This document shows, in pieces, positions 34,279-43,821 of a DNA stretch of 64,000 nucleotides (the first letter of the stretch is position 1; the number at the start of each line of letters is the position of its first letter). The notes beneath the pieces were generated by a model, which had not been told where the DNA came from, did not search any database, and saw only the letters and a program-made list of their open reading frames with translations. Source of the stretch: Candidatus Mediterraneibacter intestinipullorum (GTDB lineage Bacteria; Bacillota; Clostridia; Lachnospirales; Lachnospiraceae); the NCBI GenBank assembly GCA_019118665.1, contig DWYM01000093.1, positions 1 through 64,000 on the forward strand, given 5' to 3'. The translations under genes were made by a program, and so were the position numbers.

Positions 34279-34551
34279 TTAGTTGATAGCATCCTTTAAT
34301 GCTTTTCCTGCTTTGAACTTCGGAGCCTTGCAGGCTGCGATCTTCATCGTCTTTCCTGTCTGCGGGTTTCTTCCCTCTCTTGCTGCTCTCTTGCTTACCT
34401 CAAATGTTCCGAAACCGACAAGCTGAACTTTATCGTCCTTCTTAAGCTGCTCTGTTACAACATCGATAAAAGCCTTTAATGCTTTTTCAGAGTCTTTCTT
34501 GGAAATTTCTGCTTTCTCTGCGATTGCTGCGATAAGTTCTGTTTTGTTCAT
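34279..34551 (-). CDS. hup: HU family nucleoid protein
   Basis: 90-residue DNA-bending dimeric protein. [28 protein letters not shown] and the arm sequence [41 protein letters not shown] are textbook HU. GGAGG precedes the ATG, and a strong terminator follows. Single copy in the window. Confidence 0.97.
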   Translation of the reverse strand: MNKTELIAAIAEKAEISKKDSEKALKAFIDVVTEQLKKDDKVQLVGFGTFEVSKRAAREGRNPQTGKTMKIAACKAPKFKAGKALKDAIN

Positions 34552-34733
34552 AGGTAAATCCTCCTCTTTATTGTACCTGAATACAATGTTATTCTGATTT
34601 CAAAGGGAAATATGCCCTGTCGGCCGCAATATTCCGCCTTTATGTACTGTTATAACGTTTTCGCCGGGCTTTGTCAAGATTTTTCATCGTTTTTTACCGT
34701 TTTCTCTCATCTTGCCGCCTGGAAACAGTCTGT

Positions 34734-36416
34734 TTATCCCAACACAGGCTTCAGCTCCGCTGACAGCTTCTCTTTTTCAGCCTGCGCCTCCGCAAGATCC
34801 CTGCCAAGCGTTGTATAGTAGATCTTGATCTTCGGTTCGGTTCCCGAAGGACGTATGATCACTGTCGCGTTGTTCTCCAGCTTGTAGATCAGTACATCCG
34901 CTGCCGGGAGACCCGTCTCCTCCGGCTTCTTATAATCTGTCGCCGCCGTCACTTTGTATCCCGCGATCTCTGTCAGCGGTTCACTGCGGAGCTCCTGCAT
35001 GATCCCCGCCATCTTGTCCATCCCGCTCAGTCCCGGGAACTCAAAGCTGTCCACTTTGTTGAGATATCGCCCATACTGCGCATAGATCTCTTCCATTCGC
35101 TGTTTTAAGGAGCTTCCGATGCTCCTGTAATATGCCGCCATCTCACAGATCAGCATGGAGCCGATGACAGCGTCCTTGTCACGCACATACGGTCCTGCAA
35201 GATATCCGTAGCTCTCCTCGAATCCGAAAATAAAACGGTCTTCCTCTCCTGCCTGCTCCAGCTGCGCGATCTGGTCCCCGATCCACTTAAATCCGGTCAG
35301 CACGGTGCGAAGCTCTACCCCATAGTGCTCCGCCACCGCGTCAGCAAGGGGAGTGGACACGATCGACTTCACTGCCACCGGGTTCTCCGGCATTGTGCCC
35401 TTCTCGATGCGCCCCGCGCAGATATAATCCAGAAGCAGTACGCCCGCTTCATTTCCGCTCACCAGCTCATAGGAACCATCCGGGCACTTCATTGCAATCC
35501 CCACGCGGTCTGCATCCGGGTCTGTTGCCAGCATCAGGTCCGCCCCGGTCTCTTTTGCCAGATCCAGTCCCAGCTCAAGAGCCTCAAAAATCTCCGGGTT
35601 CGGATAGCTGCATGTGGTAAAGTATCCGTTCGGGTACTCCTGTTCCGGCACAATGGTGATATCCGTTATCCCGATATCCTTTAATACCTGTGTCACCGGA
35701 ACGAGCCCGGAGCCGTTCAGCGGGCTGTACACCAGCTTCAGTCCCGCGGTCTTGCAAAGGCCCGGACGTACCTGCCAGGACTCAATGGCGTCATAGAGGG
35801 CTCTCTTACAGTCATCGCCCACAAACCGGATCAGCCCATCCTCTACGCCCTGCGCGAAAGAGATGTATTTTGCGCCTGTGAGCACGTCTGTCTTCTGGAT
35901 CTCGTCATACACGACCGCCGCCGCGTCGTCCGTCATCTGGCATCCATCCGGCCCATATGCCTTGTATCCGTTATATTTTGCCGGGTTATGGGAAGCAGTC
36001 ACCATGATTCCCGCGTTACAGTTATAGTACCGCGTCGCAAAAGAAAGGGCGGGAACAGGCATGAGCGCATCGTAGATCCTTACCCTGATCCCATTTGCCG
36101 CCAGCACCCCTGCCGCTGTCTTCGCGAATATATCGCTCTTCAGACGGCTGTCATAGCTGATCGCTACCGTCTGTGTGCCTCCCTGTGTCTTTACCCAGTT
36201 CGCGAGGCCCTGTGTAGCCTGGCGCACCACATAGATATTCATGCAGTTCGTTCCCGCGCCGAGCACGCCGCGCAGCCCTGCCGTTCCAAACTTCAGCGCC
36301 ACTGCAAAGCGTTCTTTGATCTCATCGTCTTTCCCTTCGATCTTCGCCAGTTCCGGTTTCAGATCCGCATCTTCCAGATCTGCTTCCAGCCAGCGCTTAT
36401 ACTCTTCCTGATACAT
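34734..36416 (-). CDS. pgcA: Phosphoglucomutase/phosphomannomutase (alpha-PGM)
   Basis: Interconverts glucose-1-phosphate and glucose-6-phosphate (alpha anomer), feeding sugar-nucleotide synthesis. 560 residues from the ATG at 36416 (AGGAG eight bases upstream; the in-frame GTG at 36425 is less likely). The phosphoserine loop TASHNPAKYNGYKAYG, metal loop TDPDADRVGIA, sugar loop GFEESYGYL and the C-terminal IIRPSGTEPKIKIYY are intact. It complements pgmB at the other end of the window, which handles the beta anomer. Confidence 0.95.
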   Translation of the reverse strand: MYQEEYKRWLEADLEDADLKPELAKIEGKDDEIKERFAVALKFGTAGLRGVLGAGTNCMNIYVVRQATQGLANWVKTQGGTQTVAISYDSRLKSDIFAKTAAGVLAANGIRVRIYDALMPVPALSFATRYYNCNAGIMVTASHNPAKYNGYKAYGPDGCQMTDDAAAVVYDEIQKTDVLTGAKYISFAQGVEDGLIRFVGDDCKRALYDAIESWQVRPGLCKTAGLKLVYSPLNGSGLVPVTQVLKDIGITDITIVPEQEYPNGYFTTCSYPNPEIFEALELGLDLAKETGADLMLATDPDADRVGIAMKCPDGSYELVSGNEAGVLLLDYICAGRIEKGTMPENPVAVKSIVSTPLADAVAEHYGVELRTVLTGFKWIGDQIAQLEQAGEEDRFIFGFEESYGYLAGPYVRDKDAVIGSMLICEMAAYYRSIGSSLKQRMEEIYAQYGRYLNKVDSFEFPGLSGMDKMAGIMQELRSEPLTEIAGYKVTAATDYKKPEETGLPAADVLIYKLENNATVIIRPSGTEPKIKIYYTTLGRDLAEAQAEKEKLSAELKPVLG

Positions 36417-36516
36417 GCTTACCACTCCTACTGTTTTTTATTGATCCTGATACAAGATCACAAATAAATCCAGTACTAATATATCATGTTTCCGACCGGG
36501 CATCAACAAAACTATT

Positions 36517-37530
36517 TTATATCTTCAGAGAAAATACTTCCTCCAGAAAATGATTCTTTTCCTCCGCCTGGCGCACTGCCATCCTGAGTTTTTCAACATA
36601 TTTTTCCGGCAGCCACGCCTTATTGGAACGATAGTAGCTCCCTGCTGTCTTCCAGAACTTCTCCGGATACGCCAGGGAAAGACCAAGATACTCCTTTTCT
36701 TCCGGGGCAAGAGCGCGTTCCTCCTCATATGCTTCGAGAAGTTTTTGTCCAGCTTTTTGTTTCCAATGATGCTTTTCCATGGCTTTTCTGATAAAATAGT
36801 ACAGATCATTCACCTGGATATCCGTTCTCATGTTCTCAAATCCTGTCACGGCAATCCCATCTTTCAGCATGATGACATTGTGATAATTATAATCTCCGTG
36901 GATCATGCGGCCCTGGTCAACGCTCTGTCTGTACAGCTTCATGCAGCCCGATGCCTGCATTTTCCCCAGCACTTTCTCAGCCATGCCGAACATTTTTTCA
37001 AAGCTCTCCAGATAGAGATACTCGAACTCATTTTTCGCCGTCCGCGCCCGGATAAAGGAGCGCACCTTTTTCAGTTCCCGGTTATGGCGCAGGATCTCAT
37101 CCACCGGATCTCTTCCCGGTGGGAACGCTTCTTCCGGCGGGACCGGGCGCCATTCTGAGAGCAGCGCGTCCAGTTCTCTGTGCAGGGATCCAAGCAGCCC
37201 CGCCGCCCGCAGGACTTCGCCCTCCTGACGGATATCGCACTCCCGACCCGGATACCACTTTTTGAGCATATACACCGTGCCTTCCCCTGAAGTGACGAGC
37301 AGTTTCCCATCTTTCGTGAATACCGGGGTGTCAACTTTTATATTTCCTCTCTTTTCTATGCGGCTGAGGACTTCATACAGCAAAGGGGCGCGCCGCCCGG
37401 ATATCCTGGTCTCCTTCAGCAGCATCGTCCCTTCATTTGTATCGCAAAAAAACGCACCCCTTATCCTTCGGGTGCCTTTTACTTCTATATGATACTGTTC
37501 CAATACTTCCAGTTCGTATTCCTCTCTCAT
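36517..37530 (-). CDS. CotS-type spore coat kinase-like protein
   Basis: 337-residue protein of the choline/aminoglycoside phosphotransferase fold used by spore coat proteins CotS/CotI. Visible elements are TMLLKETRISGRRA (nucleotide-lobe lysine), the catalytic-loop-like MIHGDYNYHNVIML and the metal-loop-like IAVTGFENMRTD, where the usual Asp of DFD/DFG is Glu-Asn. C-terminal helices follow. The altered metal loop may mean weak or no kinase activity. It stands between pgcA and cca. Confidence 0.83.
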   Translation of the reverse strand: MREEYELEVLEQYHIEVKGTRRIRGAFFCDTNEGTMLLKETRISGRRAPLLYEVLSRIEKRGNIKVDTPVFTKDGKLLVTSGEGTVYMLKKWYPGRECDIRQEGEVLRAAGLLGSLHRELDALLSEWRPVPPEEAFPPGRDPVDEILRHNRELKKVRSFIRARTAKNEFEYLYLESFEKMFGMAEKVLGKMQASGCMKLYRQSVDQGRMIHGDYNYHNVIMLKDGIAVTGFENMRTDIQVNDLYYFIRKAMEKHHWKQKAGQKLLEAYEEERALAPEEKEYLGLSLAYPEKFWKTAGSYYRSNKAWLPEKYVEKLRMAVRQAEEKNHFLEEVFSLKI

Positions 37531-37655
37531 AGCCGCCCCCCCTGTCAGACACTTTTTCGTCGCAACAGCCAGCCGCGCCGGATTGCCGGAGCTGTTTCCG
37601 GCAGGGCACGCCTGATCTGTTATTCTAATCTATGAGAGGAGAGGCCCAAGTATGA

Positions 37656-38990
37656 TTACAGGCCAAGTTTTTCTTTCACATAACCGCAGAGTATCTCCTT
37701 TTTATTTCTCCCGGGGTCGTCGATCACATACTCCAGAAGCTCGCTCAGCATACTTCCAAGCTCCCTTCCCGGCTGCATGCCCAGCTCCATGAGCTCTCTT
37801 CCGCCGACCGCGAGCTGGCGGAGCGTGATGCAATCTCTCTTCTGGATGATCTCCTGATACAGCTCCCGCATCGCCACGATATTCTCGATCTTTTCCCTCT
37901 TTCTGTACGCGCTCTGCGCCTTCACATCCGCCATTCGCACGGCCAGATAATAGGGGAAGAGCTCCACACCGATCCGGTTCATGGCGCGGCGGACGTTTTT
38001 CGGAGTCGCCTCCACTCGGTAATCATGATAGCAGACAAGGCGTGCCACCTTTTTGATGGTGTCGTTGTCAAACTTAAGCCTTCGCATGACTTTCCTCGCG
38101 ATCTCTTCACTGACGAGCGCATGGCCTTTGAAATGATCCCTGCCGTTCTCGTCCGTTGTCCGCATGGCAGGTTTCCCCATATCATGGAACAGCATGGTAA
38201 GGCGCAGGATCTTATCCCGCTTGACGTTCTTCAGGGCGTGCAGAGTGTGCTGCGCCACATCATATTTGTGATGGGGTGTATTCTGCTCTACCCCCACCAT
38301 GGCATCCCACTCCGGCAGGATGATCTTCGTGAGTCCCAGCTCATACGCGTCCTGGATCCGCTCCGGATGGGGAGAGACAAGGAGCTTGATAAGCTCTGTC
38401 TGGATCCGCTCCTCACTGATCCTTTCCAGCGTGGGCGCGAGCTCCCTCACCGCCTGCGCGGTTTCTTCCTCAATGGGGAAATCAAGCTGCGCGGAAAACC
38501 TCACCGCCCGCAGGATGCGAAGCGCATCCTCGGAAAACCGCTCCTTCGGATCCCCCACACATCGGATGAGATGATGATTTAAGTCCTTCATTCCGCCAAA
38601 CACATCCACAAGCCGCACATCATCATTATACGCCATCGCGTTGATCGTAAAATCCCGGCGGCGCAGATCCTCTTCCAGCCGGCTGGTGAACTGGACCTGC
38701 TTCGGATGCCGGCTGTCTTCGTATGCGCCATCGATCCGGTAAGTGGTCACTTCATAGGAATCTTTTCCGATGAGCACAGTGACCGTGCCGTGTTCGATCC
38801 CGGTATCCACAGTCCTGCGGAAAAGCTTCTTGACCTCCTCAGGGCGCGCCGACGTGGTAATATCCCAGTCCTCCGGTCGTCTCGCCAGGATGGAATCCCG
38901 CACGCATCCGCCCACGGCATACGCCTCGTATCCATGGAGCTGGAGATTATTAATGATCATCGTGACTTTCCTTGGCAATGTTATCTTCAT
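37656..38990 (-). CDS. cca: tRNA nucleotidyltransferase (CCA-adding) with HD domain
   Basis: Class II CCA-adding enzyme of 444 residues. Head domain GGCVRDSILARRPEDWDITTSA (metal Asp pair), RRDFTINAMAY, then the RNA-binding helix region, then an HD phosphohydrolase domain with LFHDMGKPAMRTTDENGRDHFKGH. The ATG overlaps the stop of the preceding ATPase gene in an ATGA, so the two are translationally coupled. Confidence 0.94.
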   Translation of the reverse strand: MKITLPRKVTMIINNLQLHGYEAYAVGGCVRDSILARRPEDWDITTSARPEEVKKLFRRTVDTGIEHGTVTVLIGKDSYEVTTYRIDGAYEDSRHPKQVQFTSRLEEDLRRRDFTINAMAYNDDVRLVDVFGGMKDLNHHLIRCVGDPKERFSEDALRILRAVRFSAQLDFPIEEETAQAVRELAPTLERISEERIQTELIKLLVSPHPERIQDAYELGLTKIILPEWDAMVGVEQNTPHHKYDVAQHTLHALKNVKRDKILRLTMLFHDMGKPAMRTTDENGRDHFKGHALVSEEIARKVMRRLKFDNDTIKKVARLVCYHDYRVEATPKNVRRAMNRIGVELFPYYLAVRMADVKAQSAYRKREKIENIVAMRELYQEIIQKRDCITLRQLAVGGRELMELGMQPGRELGSMLSELLEYVIDDPGRNKKEILCGYVKEKLGL

Positions 38991-40564
38991 GAGTAAACTA
39001 CCCTCTTTACTATCTCTTCTTCTCTTTTATGACAGGTAAATATTATAACCTGTTTTCCCTGTCTGCTCAACCATTTTAATGCAGACTCCAGCCTTTTGTC
39101 ATCATAAAACGCAAAAACATCGTCCAGTATGACCGGCACAGGCTCTTCAAGAAGAACCTCCGCTGCCGCCAGCCGTACCGCGAGATAGATCTGTTCGATG
39201 GTCCCGCGGCTTAAACGCTCCGCCGGGATGTTCCTGGAGCCGTCCCATACGGACAGGCGTCTCTCCTCATCCATCCTGATCGACCTGTACGCGCCGTCCG
39301 CAACAGCCGCAAAGATCTCGGAAGCTCTCCTGTTCAGAAGCTTCGCCGTCTGATCCCCCATCTCCCGCGCCGCGCTCTTGAGCTCCTCCTCCGCAAGGGA
39401 CAGAGCTTCCAGTTTCCGGTCCAGCCTTTTCCGGGTATCCCCGGGCTCATATTCTTCATACTGTTCCCTCAGATTTACGCAGCGGATCTCCTTATCCTTC
39501 CAGACGGAGCGGATATGATCCAGTTCTCCCTGAAGCCGCCTTTCAGCGTCGCGGATTTCTCCGGTCTGTGCCTGCCCGGCGTTCCGCCGCGCCGGCGCGT
39601 CCGAGGCTGCTATCTCCCGCGTCCTGCTGCCGCCGGATCCCAGGTCCCGTCTTTCCCGGAACCGCGCGGATACTCCCGCCAGCAGAAGGAGGACGCCCAC
39701 CGCGGCGACCACTCCTGATATCACAGCGAAAGGCGCGGGCGGTACAGGCACCTCTGCCCTGCTCAGGAAGAAACTCCAGAGAAAGCCCGCGGCTCCCGCC
39801 AATATGCCCGCAGTTCCCATGCGGATAAAGCCTCTCCCGGTCTCCTCCCCCATGGCAGCGGAACTTTTCCGCTTTTTCAGCCCGTCCAGCTGCTCCTGTT
39901 TTTCATCATATTCATTCCGGAGGGCCTGCATATCCCGCTCCAGATATGAGCGCTCCAGGCGGAGCTTCTCCCGCTCTGCCTCCCGAACCGCCTCTTCTTC
40001 GCGGATCGCTTTTTCCGTATCCTTCTTCTTCTCTTTCAGTATCCGCAGGGCGGCCGCAATGTCCATCTCTCCGCCCCCGGTCTCTAAATAATTTGCCGCA
40101 CGGTTTTCCAGAGCCTCGTACAATTCCTGTCCTGGCTCTGCCTGGAGCTGTCCCACGGACACTGTACTGTCAAACAGCCCCGGCGTCATGCCGCCAAGCA
40201 GCATATCCAGATCCCCCTGCTCCACGGACAGCTCTTCCCCATCATCCTCACAAACAAGAGAGGCCCTCCGGGCCGTCCTGGAGAAATTCCTCTCCAGGCG
40301 GAAGTTCCGTCCCCCGCAGGAAAACCTCATGACCCCTGCATAATATCCGGGATTTTCCCACGGCTCATATCTGGAAAACCCATCCTTCGCCGCGGCGCGT
40401 CCCCGCCCTCTCTCCAGCCCGAAAAACATGGCGCGGATAAAAGCGTGGAGCGTGGATTTCCCGAATTCATTTTCCCCGCGGATGACCTGGACGCCATCTT
40501 TCAGATAGAAATGCCGCTCTGTAAACTTGCCGAAATTTTTAATATAAAGTTCTGTTATGACCAT
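38987..40564 (-). CDS. SbcC/YhaN-like AAA ATPase with central membrane hairpin
   Basis: 525-residue SMC-like ATPase. Walker A GENEFGKSTLHAF (about residues 34-46), Q-loop region, coiled coils at about 165-220 and 345-395, ABC signature LSRGTIEQIYLAVRLA and Walker B VPVILDDVFAFYDD near the end. Between the coiled coils lie two hydrophobic helices (GTAGILAGAAGFLWSFFL and FAVISGVVAAVGVLLLLAGV), where SbcC would carry a zinc hook. It is half the length of YhaN. Followed by cca, preceded by the SbcD-like nuclease gene (22-bp gap), indicating a nuclease complex. Confidence 0.85.
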   Translation of the reverse strand: MVITELYIKNFGKFTERHFYLKDGVQVIRGENEFGKSTLHAFIRAMFFGLERGRGRAAAKDGFSRYEPWENPGYYAGVMRFSCGGRNFRLERNFSRTARRASLVCEDDGEELSVEQGDLDMLLGGMTPGLFDSTVSVGQLQAEPGQELYEALENRAANYLETGGGEMDIAAALRILKEKKKDTEKAIREEEAVREAEREKLRLERSYLERDMQALRNEYDEKQEQLDGLKKRKSSAAMGEETGRGFIRMGTAGILAGAAGFLWSFFLSRAEVPVPPAPFAVISGVVAAVGVLLLLAGVSARFRERRDLGSGGSRTREIAASDAPARRNAGQAQTGEIRDAERRLQGELDHIRSVWKDKEIRCVNLREQYEEYEPGDTRKRLDRKLEALSLAEEELKSAAREMGDQTAKLLNRRASEIFAAVADGAYRSIRMDEERRLSVWDGSRNIPAERLSRGTIEQIYLAVRLAAAEVLLEEPVPVILDDVFAFYDDKRLESALKWLSRQGKQVIIFTCHKREEEIVKRVVYS

Positions 40565-40586
40565 GGCTGCTCCCTCTTTGCTCCTC

Positions 40587-41639
40587 TTATCTCCGGCTTT
40601 CCAGAAGCGCGTCTATTCCCTCGCACAGCGCCTCGTACTCCACGCTGCCTTCCCCGCACCCGGCAAAATGTCCGATATACTGCCCCAAAAGGTTGTCCCT
40701 GTTGTCCTCATAAAGCCGGCGGATATCATATGCCGGCGAAGTCTCGTCAACCACTTCGATGATATTTCCAAGCTCCTGCAGCCGATTTGTATCGAAACCG
40801 ATATCCGAGTCTCTTTTACCTCGCAATGTTATTTTGTAAATATTTTCATTTCTATTATCATTTAATAGTATTCTTATTTTTTCTCTTACGCTTCCTTCCG
40901 TATCATTTCCGCCTACTTCCAGATCCGCATGGACATATTCCCGGCAGGCACAGGGAATCCACTGTGTCCTGACGCCCTGCTCCGTGATCTCTCCCCTGAT
41001 ATATCCGTGAGGTCCTGTATCATTTTTGTCGACAGGCTCCAACGCACCCGCATAGATGATCCTGTTTTTTTCCACTGCCTGCGGCTTGTGGATGTGCCCC
41101 AGAGCGACATAGTCAAACCCTGAGGCTGACAGCGCCTTTCCGTCAATGGGGATATGCTTTTCATCTCCGCCGTGCGCCAGCAGGATTTCAAAAGGCTCCA
41201 CTCCGCCTGCGGCGAGGCTGTCATAAAGAGCCTCCCTGATCTCCCTGCTGTGATAACTGGATCCATATACGGCTGTATGAAGCTCCGGGAAATCCACATA
41301 TGCCGGAGCCTCTCCAAAAAGAGAGTATACATTGGGACTCCACTGAAACGTCCGGTAGTAAGAATCCGCTCGGATATGATCGTGATTTCCCGCTATGAGC
41401 ACGACCCTTGTATGGCTAAGCCCGGAAAAAAGATAGTCCGCCTCTTTTAACTCCCGCAGCAGCGGCTGCCTGTGAAACAGGTCTCCTGCGATAAGCAGAA
41501 GATCTGTCTGTTCTTCCTCGCACACATGGATCACATGTTCAAATGTATCCCACAGCTCCCTCTGTCTCCGGTCACTGTAGAGCGGTCCCGCATCCGGCTG
41601 CGCGCCGAGATGCACATCCGCGATATGTATAAATCTCAT
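40587..41639 (-). CDS. SbcD/YhaO-like DNA repair metallophosphoesterase
   Basis: Mre11-type nuclease partner of the following ATPase. The ATG at 41639 follows AGGAGG and gives the canonical start MRFIHIADVHLGA. Metal-binding motifs GDLFH, AGNHDH, AHGGDEKHI and ALGHIHKPQ are all present. C-terminal region about residues 250-350 is a capping/adaptor domain. The pair resembles B. subtilis yhaO-yhaN. Substrate (DNA ends, hairpins) is inferred from the family. Confidence 0.9.
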   Translation of the reverse strand: MRFIHIADVHLGAQPDAGPLYSDRRQRELWDTFEHVIHVCEEEQTDLLLIAGDLFHRQPLLRELKEADYLFSGLSHTRVVLIAGNHDHIRADSYYRTFQWSPNVYSLFGEAPAYVDFPELHTAVYGSSYHSREIREALYDSLAAGGVEPFEILLAHGGDEKHIPIDGKALSASGFDYVALGHIHKPQAVEKNRIIYAGALEPVDKNDTGPHGYIRGEITEQGVRTQWIPCACREYVHADLEVGGNDTEGSVREKIRILLNDNRNENIYKITLRGKRDSDIGFDTNRLQELGNIIEVVDETSPAYDIRRLYEDNRDNLLGQYIGHFAGCGEGSVEYEALCEGIDALLESRR

Positions 41640-41729
41640 GCCGTACCTCCTGTCTGCCCGCGGGGCGCATACCAGAAAAGGGCGCCACATCTGAAATGTC
41701 ACGCCCTCCTTCATGTTCTTTATATGAGC

Positions 41730-43121
41730 TTATAACTCACAGTTGTTCACGGTTCTCGGGAATGGGATCACATCGCGGATGTTGGACATGCCTGTCAGAT
41801 ACATCACGCAGCGCTCAAAACCGAGCCCGAATCCCGCATGTCTTGTGGAACCATATTTTCTCAGGTCCAGATAGAAGCCGTAGTCCTCTTCCTCCAGCCC
41901 CAGCTCCTTCATGCGGTTCAGCAGCTTATCATAATCATCCTCTCTCTGGCTTCCCCCAATGATCTCTCCGATCCCCGGCACAAGGCAGTCAACAGCGGCA
42001 ACTGTCTTTCCGTCGTCGTTCTGCTTCATGTAGAAAGCCTTGATCTCCTTCGGATAATCCGTGACAAATATAGGACGTTTAAAGATCTGCTCCGTCAGGT
42101 AACGCTCATGCTCTGTCTGAAGGTCGCATCCCCATGAAACTTTATATTCAAATTTGTCATTGTTTTTTTCCAGAAGTTCGATCGCCTCGGTATAAGTCAC
42201 TCTCGCGAAATCAGAGTTCGCCACATGATTCAGCCTGTCTAGCAGACCCTTGTCCACAAAGGAATTGAAGAAGTTCATCTCCTCCGGCGCGTTCTCCAGC
42301 ACATAGCTGATTACATATTTGAGCATTGCCTCCGCAAGGTCCATGTTATCATCCAGATCCGCGAACGCGATCTCCTGCTCGATCATCCAGAACTCCGCCG
42401 CATGTCTCGTTGTATTTGAGTTCTCTGCTCGGAATGTGGGCCCGAATGTATAAATGCTGCGGAACGCCTGGGCGTATGTCTCGCCGTTTAACTGCCCGCT
42501 GACAGTCAGGCTTGTCTCTTTCCCAAAGAAATCCTGTGTATAATCCACAGCGCCGTCCTCATTCTTCGGAACATTTTCCATATCAAGCGTGGTCACCCGG
42601 AACATCTCCCCCGCGCCCTCACAGTCGCTTCCTGTGATCAGCGGAGTGTGTACATATACAAACCCTCTCTCCTGGAAGAACCTGTGAATCGCGTAAGCCG
42701 CCAGGGAGCGCACACGGAACACTGCCTGGAATGTATTTGTCCTCGGCCTCAAGTGTGAGATCGTCCTGAGATATTCAAAACTGTGACGTTTCTTTTGCAG
42801 CGGATAATCCGGAGCTGACGCCCCTTCGATCTGTACCTCGTCCGCCTGGATCTCAAAAGGCTGCTTTGCCTGAGGCGTCGCTACCAGCGTACCCATCACG
42901 ATGACCGCCGCCCCTACGTTTAATTTGGAGACTTCCGCGAAATTCTCCATCTTGTCATGGTATACTACCTGAAGCGTCTCAAAATAAGAGCCGTCATTTA
43001 CAACAATAAACCCAAATGTCTTAGAGTCGCGGATGCTGCGCACCCAGCCCCCGACAGTTACTTTCTTGTCCAGATAGGCCTCTCTGTTCTTAAATATTTC
43101 CCGGATCGTTGTCAATTCCAT
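41730..43121 (-). CDS. asnS: Asparaginyl-tRNA synthetase
   Basis: Class IIb synthetase of 463 residues. N-terminal OB fold ([27 protein letters not shown]), motif 2 region [24 protein letters not shown] and motif 3 [27 protein letters not shown]. These identify AsnRS rather than AspRS (no AspRS insertion). Promoter at 43161-43189; no T-box leader is present in the short upstream region. Confidence 0.97.
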   Translation of the reverse strand: MELTTIREIFKNREAYLDKKVTVGGWVRSIRDSKTFGFIVVNDGSYFETLQVVYHDKMENFAEVSKLNVGAAVIVMGTLVATPQAKQPFEIQADEVQIEGASAPDYPLQKKRHSFEYLRTISHLRPRTNTFQAVFRVRSLAAYAIHRFFQERGFVYVHTPLITGSDCEGAGEMFRVTTLDMENVPKNEDGAVDYTQDFFGKETSLTVSGQLNGETYAQAFRSIYTFGPTFRAENSNTTRHAAEFWMIEQEIAFADLDDNMDLAEAMLKYVISYVLENAPEEMNFFNSFVDKGLLDRLNHVANSDFARVTYTEAIELLEKNNDKFEYKVSWGCDLQTEHERYLTEQIFKRPIFVTDYPKEIKAFYMKQNDDGKTVAAVDCLVPGIGEIIGGSQREDDYDKLLNRMKELGLEEEDYGFYLDLRKYGSTRHAGFGLGFERCVMYLTGMSNIRDVIPFPRTVNNCEL

Positions 43122-43160
43122 GTTTAAATAACTCCTTCGTCGATAATTGTCAGTATTAAC

Positions 43161-43189
43161 ATTATAACACTGTCCGTCAAGACCGTAAA
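43161..43189 (-). promoter_or_regulatory. asnS promoter
   Basis: Minus strand: TTTACG (43184-43189), 17 bp, TATAAT (43161-43166) with an extended TG motif (TGTTATAAT). It lies 40 bp upstream of the asnS ATG. Confidence 0.7.
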
Positions 43190-43215
43190 CAAATTTACTC
43201 TAGTATTCTGATATT

Positions 43216-43368
43216 TCATAAGTAAATGGATCTGCGCCCGCCCTCACAAAGGGATTTATCTGCAAATTCATTCAGCACGGCGTCCGCCCCCCATTTATCG
43301 GCAATCTCTTTTAAAAGATCATCCATTCCCTGCTCGACCGGCAGAGTAATGCATCCTTTTGAACTCAT
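43216..43368 (-). pseudogene. N-terminal remnant of a GH112 phosphorylase
   Basis: A 50-residue reading frame with an intact AGGAGG eight bases before its ATG. Residues 4-30 (KGCITLPVEQGMDDLLKEIA then DKWGADAV) match the N-terminus of the complete GH112 enzyme in this window (KGRVTIPTD...ETLELVERWGADAI). After WGADAV the sequence no longer resembles the family and stops 19 codons later. About 93% of the gene is missing. It is best read as the 5' end of a deleted second lacto-/galacto-N-biose phosphorylase; a small functional peptide is unlikely. Confidence 0.6.
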
Positions 43369-43401
43369 TGCGTTTCCTCCTCTTTCTGTGCTGCTGCAGC
43401 A

Positions 43402-43821
43402 CTACCATCCCTTATATATTGATATTTTATAATCAGCAAGCTTTCCCGACTTCTGCCGCCTCCACTGTCCTGGAGACATTTTCACCAGCTTTTTAAAATT
43501 CCTGTTAAAGGTGGACGCCGTCGGAAACCCTACCCTCTCGCGTATCTCCTCCACACTGTCGGAAGTCTCTGTGAGCAGGATACAGGCTTTCTGTATGCGC
43601 ACCATATTGACATACTCCAGAGGAGTCGCATGGGTGATCTTTTCAAAGATCCTCCGAAAGTGCGTCTCGCTCACATGGCACATCTCCGCCAGCGCCGAGA
43701 CCCGGAGCTCTTCCCTGTAATGTTCGGCGATGTACTCCATGGCCTTCAGCACCCGGCCTTCGCCCTGATCCTCTTCCTTCTCAAAGGCCTGCCGGACGCC
43801 TCCGTCTTCCTGCGCCCACAA
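43402..43821 (-). pseudogene. AraC regulator fragment (DNA-binding half only)
   Basis: About 115 C-terminal residues form a complete AraC/XylS double helix-turn-helix (EGRVLKAMEYIAEHYREELRVSALAEMCHVSETHFRRIF ... VEEIRERVGFPTASTFNRNFKKLVKMSPGQWRR). The sensor domain normally upstream (150-180 residues) is gone. Instead the frame runs directly into the broken GH20 gene at about 43820. No ribosome binding site precedes the first ATG. It probably regulated the lost glycosidase cluster. Confidence 0.7.

Noticed and set aside
43122-43215. T-box leader before asnS
   Set aside because: The upstream space is under 100 bp, has no T-box consensus or terminator, and holds an ordinary promoter.
43226-43432. 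68-residue plus-strand reading frame
   Set aside because: It is antisense to the GH112 remnant, has no ribosome binding site and no family resemblance.
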